A stretch of DNA of 12,079 nucleotides from DASWUD01 sp036401755 (GTDB lineage: Bacteria > Pseudomonadota > Gammaproteobacteria > Thiohalomonadales > Thiohalomonadaceae). Both the position numbers and the translations under genes were made by a program. Of the stretch, positions 7,760 through 12,079 are shown one piece after another. The notes below the pieces were generated by a model. The model made no database searches and was not told where the DNA came from. It saw nothing but the letters and a program-made list of their open reading frames with translations. The stretch is taken from NCBI GenBank assembly GCA_036401755.1, contig DASWUD010000153.1:1-12079 (forward strand), in the 5' to 3' direction. Position 1 is the stretch's first letter. Each line of letters starts with the position of its first letter.

Positions 7760-8017
7760 AAAACTGTGGCTCTATCCAAGCTCATAGTGACCTCGGGCGA
7801 GCGCTTTGGGAGCAGAGGAATATTCAGGTTCTGGAGAAAAATATTTAGCCGCTTGGGTCAGCGCCCATGCAGTGCATCACGGCGCACGGGTTGATGCGAC
7901 CACAACAACAAGCCGCTCCATCACTCACCGAGCAATCGATCCCTTGAGGTGTTTCCTTAATACACCCCGTGTGCCAGTCATCCCTATTCAAAAGATTCCG
8001 GGTAAGGCTATAGCTAT

Positions 8018-8055
8018 CACCCCCTCTTCCTCCGGGAGAGGGTTGGGGTGAGGGG
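8018..8055. repeat. REP-like palindromic element
   Basis: CACCCC (8018-8023) pairs with GGGGTG (8045-8050) around an imperfect inner stem of TCTTCC / GGGAGAGG type. From memory this matches a very common proteobacterial intergenic palindrome with the pattern CACCCC...CTC...GAGAGGG...GGGGTG. It has no T-run and lies in non-coding DNA. Confidence 0.6.
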
Positions 8056-8149
8056 GCAAATATACCTCTTCCACCTTAAGTGACTGGCATTAAACTCCTA
8101 CCGCCATGCTTCTTTCATCATGATAATTTGAGGTGAATTGAGTATGTGA

Positions 8150-8468
8150 ATAACACTCGAAAAGAGGTCGCGTTATATCTTCACTACCGACTATGTCTCC
8201 CATCGGCCAGTAGCGGACATCAACCAGCTATCAGTTATAAAGTTAGAAGTCGAAGTCAGATAGGAGCAGACATCAGGCTTAGCTGTGTTGTACCACTACG
8301 CACTCATAACGAGGCATTAGGTCCTTCACCGCGATACGGCGTTATGTCGAGGCATCGGAGTCAGATGAAAAACTCCGTTATGAACCGACACTCATGTTCA
8401 AGGACGATACATGGCACGATTACCCAGAGTTGCCTTCCCGGGCATTGCACAGCCTGTGTCATCAGTAA
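8150..8468 (+). pseudogene. possible decayed coding sequence in two frames
   Basis: Two stretches read like protein in different frames: 37 codons from 8150 to a TAG at 8261 (containing FTTDYVSHRPVADINQLSV) and 52 codons from 8310 to a TAA at 8466 (containing MFKDDTWHDYPELPSR). Neither has a start with a ribosome site and I recognise no family. They might be parts of one frameshifted gene, or chance. Confidence 0.2.
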
Positions 8469-8727
8469 GGCAACAACCGCCCCAGTTTGCATCGCTTCTG
8501 ACGAAGAGTTTGTTGCCTACACTCACTGATTGGATGCGTACGCCAGGAAGTATGAGTGGCGATTCACACTTGCGTTTTCATGACCCATCAGGGTTTTCAA
8601 GGCCGAGAGTTGCGCAGAAATTTAGCACAAACTTGTTGTGAAACAAGTAGATGGGTTTTAGTGGGAGGATATCCCGAAAGTCCCAACTGGTGAACATTCA
8701 CCGTTCCTTCCCAAACATTTGATGTAT

Positions 8728-8770
8728 TTGACATATTACTTTGTCTGCGTAAGATAGTAATAGATTACTA
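8728..8770 (+). promoter_or_regulatory. candidate promoter and operator of the LpxR-like operon
   Basis: A perfect -35 box TTGACA (8728-8733) is followed after 16 bases by TAAGAT (8750-8755). Overlapping the -10 box and start point is the perfect palindrome TAGTAAT-AG-ATTACTA (8755-8770), placed as a repressor site would be. The leader to the first ATG would be about 115 bases. Confidence 0.5.
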
Positions 8771-8880
8771 ACTTTATGCGGGCAGGTAGGGTATGGGGCC
8801 AAGGGGTTGTCGGAGACAAGAAGGGAGAGTCGATTCAAATCCCTTTTCCCCTCGTCTGAGGTGGGCGGCTGGGCATCGAA

Positions 8881-10104
8881 ATGATGGCTAGTTGGCTGCC
8901 TTCTCCACTTGCGCTTTCTGCTGCGCCTCTCACCACAGCCTGTTGCTGGTCGCGTTTGTGGTACCTCGTACACGCGCTGCTGTTGAGCAGTCTTTGCTTG
9001 CCGCAGGCAAAGGCCGAGAGTGGTGACGGGATGGGCAGCACGACAGCATGCGGCGCAGATCAGACGATCAAATTCCGGGGCGGCACCCTGCGGGTCGAGA
9101 ATGACATGTTTACCAAAACCGACCAGAACTATACGAGTGGGGTGGCCATTACGGCGGTTTCTCATGATATTGCCGGGCAGTTGCAGACCGAGTGTTTGCC
9201 GATGCCGGTGCGCCTGCATGCGCAGCTTATCAAGTTCATGAACCCGCAGTTTTGGGTGGGTGCTGACGATCCTGCACAGAGTCAAAACGTGGTGGTGAAA
9301 TTCGGTCAGTCCATGTACACACCGGAGGATTATTCCCGCGCGGATGTGATCACGGACGATCGGCCCTATGCCGGCTTGCTGTATGTGGGCCTCGCCTGGA
9401 ATCGGCGCAGACCGGTTGTGTCCGATAGCGAAATACTCGATACACGCGAGATCACCTTGGGTGTGATCGGCCCCTGGTCATTCGCCGAACAATCGCAAAA
9501 TGAGGTGCATGATGCGGTTGGCTCGAAACGGTTTCATGGCTGGGACAACCAACTGAAAAGCGAAGCCGCCCTGCAACTGGCCTTTGACCGCAAGTACAAG
9601 GCGTTTAGAGGGACGGGCGTCATCATCCCCGGTTTTGCCACAGATACGATCAAGACGGTCGGCCTTCGCCTAGGCAATATCGAGACTTCCGCAACGCTGG
9701 GTATTGAAGGGCGCTTGGGGTGGAACCTCCCCAACGACTTCGGCAGCTATCCCATCAGGCCGGGTGCCGAGAATCGTGCCCCCTCACCAGCCGCACGCAA
9801 CGGTGGATCTATCACCTCCCTTGCGACTGAGCGCCGGCCACGCGCCGGAGTACACCTGTTCGGGACGCTCGAAGGGAAGTTCGTCGCCTACGATTTCTCA
9901 CTCGACGGCAACCTCCTGGGAGATAGCCACAGTGTCACCCGCCGCCCCTGGGTCGGTCAGGCCGGGGGCGGGATCAGCATCCATGGGATCATGGGGAGTC
10001 ACGGTTACAGGCTGGCACTGATGCGAGTGTACCGCACACGCGAGTTCGAGGAGCAGCGAACGAATCACGCCTACGGTTCGATCGCACTGAGTGTTGAATT
10101 CTAG
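8881..10104 (+). CDS. LpxR-family lipid A deacylase-like outer-membrane protein
   Basis: The protein has 407 residues from the first ATG. It carries RVENDMF (Asn74, Asp75), TDQNYTSG (80-87), DDRPYAG (159-165) and GPWSFAEQSQNEVHD (His210, Asp211). These are the signatures of the LpxR family (DUF2219), whose characterised member in Salmonella removes the 3' acyl chains of lipid A in the outer membrane, using an Asn-Asp pair and a His. The last residue is Phe, as expected for a barrel. The start is uncertain: a signal peptide is visible only at about residues 25-45 (cleaved after AKA), and there is no good ribosome site before 8881. The first 24 residues may be untranslated. The gene heads a run of plus-strand genes. 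Activity on lipid A in this organism is inferred. Confidence 0.85.
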   Translation: MMASWLPSPLALSAAPLTTACCWSRLWYLVHALLLSSLCLPQAKAESGDGMGSTTACGADQTIKFRGGTLRVENDMFTKTDQNYTSGVAITAVSHDIAGQLQTECLPMPVRLHAQLIKFMNPQFWVGADDPAQSQNVVVKFGQSMYTPEDYSRADVITDDRPYAGLLYVGLAWNRRRPVVSDSEILDTREITLGVIGPWSFAEQSQNEVHDAVGSKRFHGWDNQLKSEAALQLAFDRKYKAFRGTGVIIPGFATDTIKTVGLRLGNIETSATLGIEGRLGWNLPNDFGSYPIRPGAENRAPSPAARNGGSITSLATERRPRAGVHLFGTLEGKFVAYDFSLDGNLLGDSHSVTRRPWVGQAGGGISIHGIMGSHGYRLALMRVYRTREFEEQRTNHAYGSIALSVEF

Positions 10105-10122
10105 AACAATCATGGGGCAGGC

Positions 10123-10569
10123 ATGACGAAACATAAACATCGAATCTTTTGTCTTGTCACCGGATTATTGTTTTCCATGAAGGCGGTGACTGCCTCTGAA
10201 CCTCTCGAATTGCGTAAGATCATGAATGAGTTGGGGCAGAACATGCAGACCATAACGGAGGGTATTTCTCGTGAAGAGTGGAAGCTGGTAGAAAAAACAG
10301 CGTTGTCGATTGCCGAGCACCCGCAGCCGCCGCTTTCCGAAAAAATACGCATCCTGAATTTTGTAGGCACCAACATGACCAAGTTCAAAGCCTATGACGG
10401 CGAGACCCAGAAGCAGGCGCTCGCAGTGGAGAAAGCTGCTAGAGCGGAAGATGGTGCGGGCGTCATCATTGCCTTTCAGAAACTTCAGATGAGCTGCTTT
10501 AACTGCCACAACGAATTTCGCAAGCCTTTCATAGGACACTTCTATGGTGCGAAGTATGTAGATAAGTAG
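10123..10569 (+). CDS. periplasmic monohaem cytochrome, c-prime/c556-like
   Basis: The protein has 148 residues with a signal peptide cleaved near residue 24 (VTA/SEP). It has a helical body and one C-terminal haem-binding motif, CFNCH (Cys125, Cys128, His129). The LRKIMNELGQNM segment near the mature N-terminus resembles the first helix of class II cytochromes c (c-prime and c556), where haem is also bound near the C-terminus. Met34 or Met41 could be the sixth ligand; which one cannot be decided here. It starts 18 bases after the LpxR-like stop behind a GGGGCAGG stretch, so it is probably co-transcribed. Such cytochromes handle electron transfer or nitric oxide binding; the role here is not known. 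Confidence 0.85.
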   Translation: MTKHKHRIFCLVTGLLFSMKAVTASEPLELRKIMNELGQNMQTITEGISREEWKLVEKTALSIAEHPQPPLSEKIRILNFVGTNMTKFKAYDGETQKQALAVEKAARAEDGAGVIIAFQKLQMSCFNCHNEFRKPFIGHFYGAKYVDK

Positions 10570-10621
10570 TACGGGTATAGGAGAAATTGGTTTTTCATTA
10601 CATGAAAGAGGAGTATTCGTT

Positions 10622-11041
10622 ATGGGTAATCTCAAGCAGCAACGTGGATATGCACAATGGGCTATTTCACTGGTGGCTGTTGCCTTCGGCCTGCTGACCA
10701 TCAAGGAGGGAGGCACGGTGTTATTTGGTGACAGTGCCGCGCGGTTGGCAGCGGGTAACTATGTTCCTTTCGTTCTTTGGTTTAATTTCCTTGCTGGCTT
10801 TGCCTATGTCATTGCCGGCATAGGGCTGTGGCTTCAGAAAGACTTCGCAGCTTGGCTGGCTGCCGGCATAGCGGTGGCCAACCTCTTCATATTTATTTTG
10901 CTTGGCGGCTATATCTATAACGGTGGCGCTTACGAATTGCGTACGGTGATCGCCATGGCTATGCGGTCCACAGTATGGCTGGTGATTGCAACCGTCGCAT
11001 GGCGTGGATTGATGCAGGCGAAGCATAGCGTTGAAGGGTGA
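10622..11041 (+). CDS. four-helix inner-membrane protein of unknown function
   Basis: The protein has 139 residues, mostly hydrophobic, with four likely membrane helices (about 12-34, 48-72, 76-98 and 106-128) and short polar ends. The segment NYVPFVLWFNFLAGFAYVIAG between helices one and two recalls a widespread family of small uncharacterised membrane proteins, but I cannot assign a function. AGAGGAG (10607-10613) lies eight bases before the ATG, a strong ribosome site. It follows the cytochrome by 52 bases and precedes a broken secreted-protein gene by three bases, so it is probably within the same operon. Confidence 0.8.
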   Translation: MGNLKQQRGYAQWAISLVAVAFGLLTIKEGGTVLFGDSAARLAAGNYVPFVLWFNFLAGFAYVIAGIGLWLQKDFAAWLAAGIAVANLFIFILLGGYIYNGGAYELRTVIAMAMRSTVWLVIATVAWRGLMQAKHSVEG

Positions 11042-11044
11042 TCC

Positions 11045-11246
11045 ATGACGACCGATCTGCGTTTCATCATGGTGCTATGGATGGGGGTCTAATTGGCTGC
11101 TTGCAAGCCATTCACCTGTAGCTGCTATAAATGCCAGCAATTCAGCGCAGGTGCGGCCTGATTTTTCGGGGCAGTGGATTCTGAATGCCAAGGCTAGTGT
11201 TAATCCGCAGGATTTGAACTTGCGACATATTGGCAAGCTTACTTGA
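11045..11246 (+). pseudogene. frameshifted, truncated gene for a small secreted protein
   Basis: An ATG three bases after the membrane-protein stop opens a frame that ends after 15 codons at TAA 11090-11092. The +1 frame then continues sensibly to a TGA at 11244. Removing one G from the GGGGG run near 11081-11086 joins the two into about 66 residues: a signal-peptide-like start (LRFIMVLWMG, then WLLASHSPVAA) followed by DFSGQWILNAKAS. DFSG-W-LN openings are familiar from uncharacterised secreted proteins of more than 100 residues, so the 3' end also seems lost. A sequencing error in the G run is the other explanation for the shift. Confidence 0.45.
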
Positions 11247-11294
11247 TCTTTCCTGCTTGGAAAGAGGTATTGCTGTGCTTTATCCGGGCTAGCT

Positions 11295-11337
11295 CAGACC
11301 ACGGTTTCCGCGCAAGTCGGTGCTAAACCGTGGTCTG
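11295..11337. repeat. perfect 13-bp inverted repeat joined to the integrase fragment
   Basis: CAGACCACGGTTT (11295-11307) and AAACCGTGGTCTG (11325-11337) are exact inverted copies around a 17-base centre. Read on the minus strand the element is led by GGGACAGACCACGG, a pattern I associate with repeated palindromes in gammaproteobacterial genomes (from memory, not checked). Its right arm supplies the last codons and the stop of the integrase fragment. Confidence 0.8.
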
Positions 11338-11970
11338 TCCCTGACGGCTCCCATTACGCTTGAGCACCAGATGATCGAGAAACCGCCTGACATCATCCGC
11401 CGACAGCTCATCCAGAGACGAGTGAGGTTGTGATGCCAAAAACCTGACAACCCACTGCTCGTAGCTCTGCTCTGTCCTTATCGAATAGGCGCGTGCCCGA
11501 ATCTCGGCTATCAAACGTGAAAGTGCATCAGCGAAACGGCCGCGTACCTCTTGAATCGTGAAATTCCTGGGCAGCTGTTCATCCGAAGGGTCCGCGACAG
11601 CTTCTCTAGCCAGGGTGGCATGACGTGGGGTAAGCCTCATGGAGGCTTCCATCCAGTAATCCCAATCAACCAGTGAACACGGACTCAGTCTCAGGAAAGA
11701 GCAGAAAAGAATCCGTATAGCATCGACCGTTTGCCGGAATTGCCAGTCTGATAGCTGACCTTCACGCCCTAATTGGGTAAGAAAATCGACGATGTGTTGC
11801 GAGGTGTGGGTGCGGAGGCGCTGACCTTCGTAATGCGTAATGTATTGCTCAATACGCTTTACATACCAACGCCTAACTTTGAGATTAACTCCTTGTTCTT
11901 CAAGGATATTTATATATCGGCCCCAAAAGCGCCGTGCCGAATCGGACCCTGTTTCAATAGAGTGGTCCAT
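11323..11970 (-). pseudogene. integron-type tyrosine recombinase, truncated before the catalytic domain
   Basis: The 215 residues contain two core-binding (SAM-like) regions: one at about 10-112 and a second at 147-206. The second has ARAYSIRTEQSYEQWVVRFL and a following DVRRFLDHLVLKRN, very like IntI-family integrases. In those proteins this point continues with a VSAST-like segment and then the catalytic domain with the Arg-His-Arg-Tyr residues. Here homology stops at Asn206 (11353-11355), and the remaining nine codons and the TAG come from the adjacent inverted repeat. No catalytic domain is present in the window, so the product cannot recombine DNA. The ATG at 11970 has GAGG 12 bases upstream. 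The doubled N-terminal region is unusual for classical IntI, which is about 320-340 residues long. Confidence 0.8.
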
Positions 11971-12027
11971 AATTGAGCAAGCCTCACGTCCATGTTATAA
12001 CCACTCAAACTAACAGGAGTATAAGGC

Positions 12028-12079
12028 ATGGAAGACACTACCCGCCACCATGACCGGAGATCGGTACTAGACGGAATCC
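12028..12079 (+). CDS. start of an unrecognised gene (3' truncated)
   Basis: An ATG with AGGAG nine bases upstream opens a frame that runs off the window after 17 codons (MEDTTRHHDRRSVLDGI). The ribosome site is good. It is divergent from the integrase fragment with 57 bases between them. The visible part is hydrophilic, has no signal peptide, and is too short to name. Confidence 0.5.
   Translation, partial: MEDTTRHHDRRSVLDGI

Larger units (their letters stand above)
7695..8727. other. long region without a supportable intact gene
   Basis: About 1 kb after tRNA-Leu has visibly lower GC than the flanks and only short open frames without ribosome sites. It contains the repeat motifs at 7735-7759, a palindromic element at 8018-8055 and two short protein-like frames at 8150-8263 and 8310-8468. 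I found no RNA gene in it. It looks like decayed or inserted DNA between the tRNA cluster and the LpxR-like operon. Confidence 0.55.

Noticed and set aside
8290..8360. attC-like CATAACG...GTTATG arms in the decayed stretch, considered because of the integrase fragment
   Set aside because: The core sites do not fit GTTRRRY / RYYYAAC with the expected inner boxes, and there is no array of cassettes.
8786..8860. tRNA-like stretch (GGGAGAGTCGATTCAAATCCC) before the LpxR-like gene
   Set aside because: It imitates a T-arm, but no acceptor, D-arm or anticodon arm can be folded around it.
8698..9285. 195-codon minus-strand frame overlapping the LpxR-like start
   Set aside because: It covers the LpxR-like signature region and the promoter, and shows no recognisable domain.
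11248..11264. CTTTCC-TGCTT-GGAAAG hairpin after the broken secreted-protein gene
   Set aside because: The six-bp stem is AT-containing and has no T-run, so it is too weak to call a terminator.

Overview
The window looks like a chromosomal segment of a gammaproteobacterium with moderately high GC. The support is the FolD sequence, tRNAs with encoded CCA ends, the copper proteins and sigma-54 signals. No species can be named from the sequence. A core locus (folD beside a cluster of five tRNA genes) is interrupted by accessory blocks, and the right half ends in degraded, mobile-looking DNA.

Layout. 1-162: C-terminal end of a Gly/Cys-rich protein. 252-1106 (-): folD. 1298-1602 (+): tRNA-Pro(TGG), tRNA-Arg(TCT) and tRNA-His(GTG), with a stable-RNA type promoter before them and a hairpin after them. 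1753-1935 (-): apparent remnant of a HipA N-terminal domain. 1966-7369: copper block with a TonB-dependent receptor carrying a CxxxM motif (-), a periplasmic PCuAC copper chaperone (+), and a coupled pair (-) of a TauE/SafE/DsbD-like membrane protein and a sigma-54 activator without a sensor domain. 7442-7694 (+): tRNA-Lys(CTT) and tRNA-Leu(TAG). 7695-8880: about 1.2 kb of mostly non-coding or degraded DNA. 8881-11246 (+): LpxR-like outer-membrane lipid A deacylase, a c-prime-type cytochrome, a four-helix membrane protein and a frameshifted small secreted protein. 11295-11970: an integron-type integrase fragment (-) whose 3' end runs into a perfect inverted repeat. 12028-end (+): start of an unrecognised gene.

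How the genes fit together. The copper block reads as one uptake and delivery module: copper crosses the outer membrane through the receptor, is held by PCuAC in the periplasm (that family loads the CuA site of cytochrome oxidase), and the TauE/SafE-like protein may act in copper or thiol handling for oxidase assembly. The most interesting point is regulatory. A near-consensus sigma-54 promoter (GG-N10-GC) lies about 40 bases before the receptor start, an imperfect palindrome sits at enhancer distance behind it, and a short PspF-like sigma-54 activator with unusual cysteines is encoded in the same block. This suggests a locally encoded sigma-54 switch for copper acquisition. The right-hand operon (LpxR-like, cytochrome c-prime-like, 4-TM protein, secreted protein) is a second set whose joint role is unknown.
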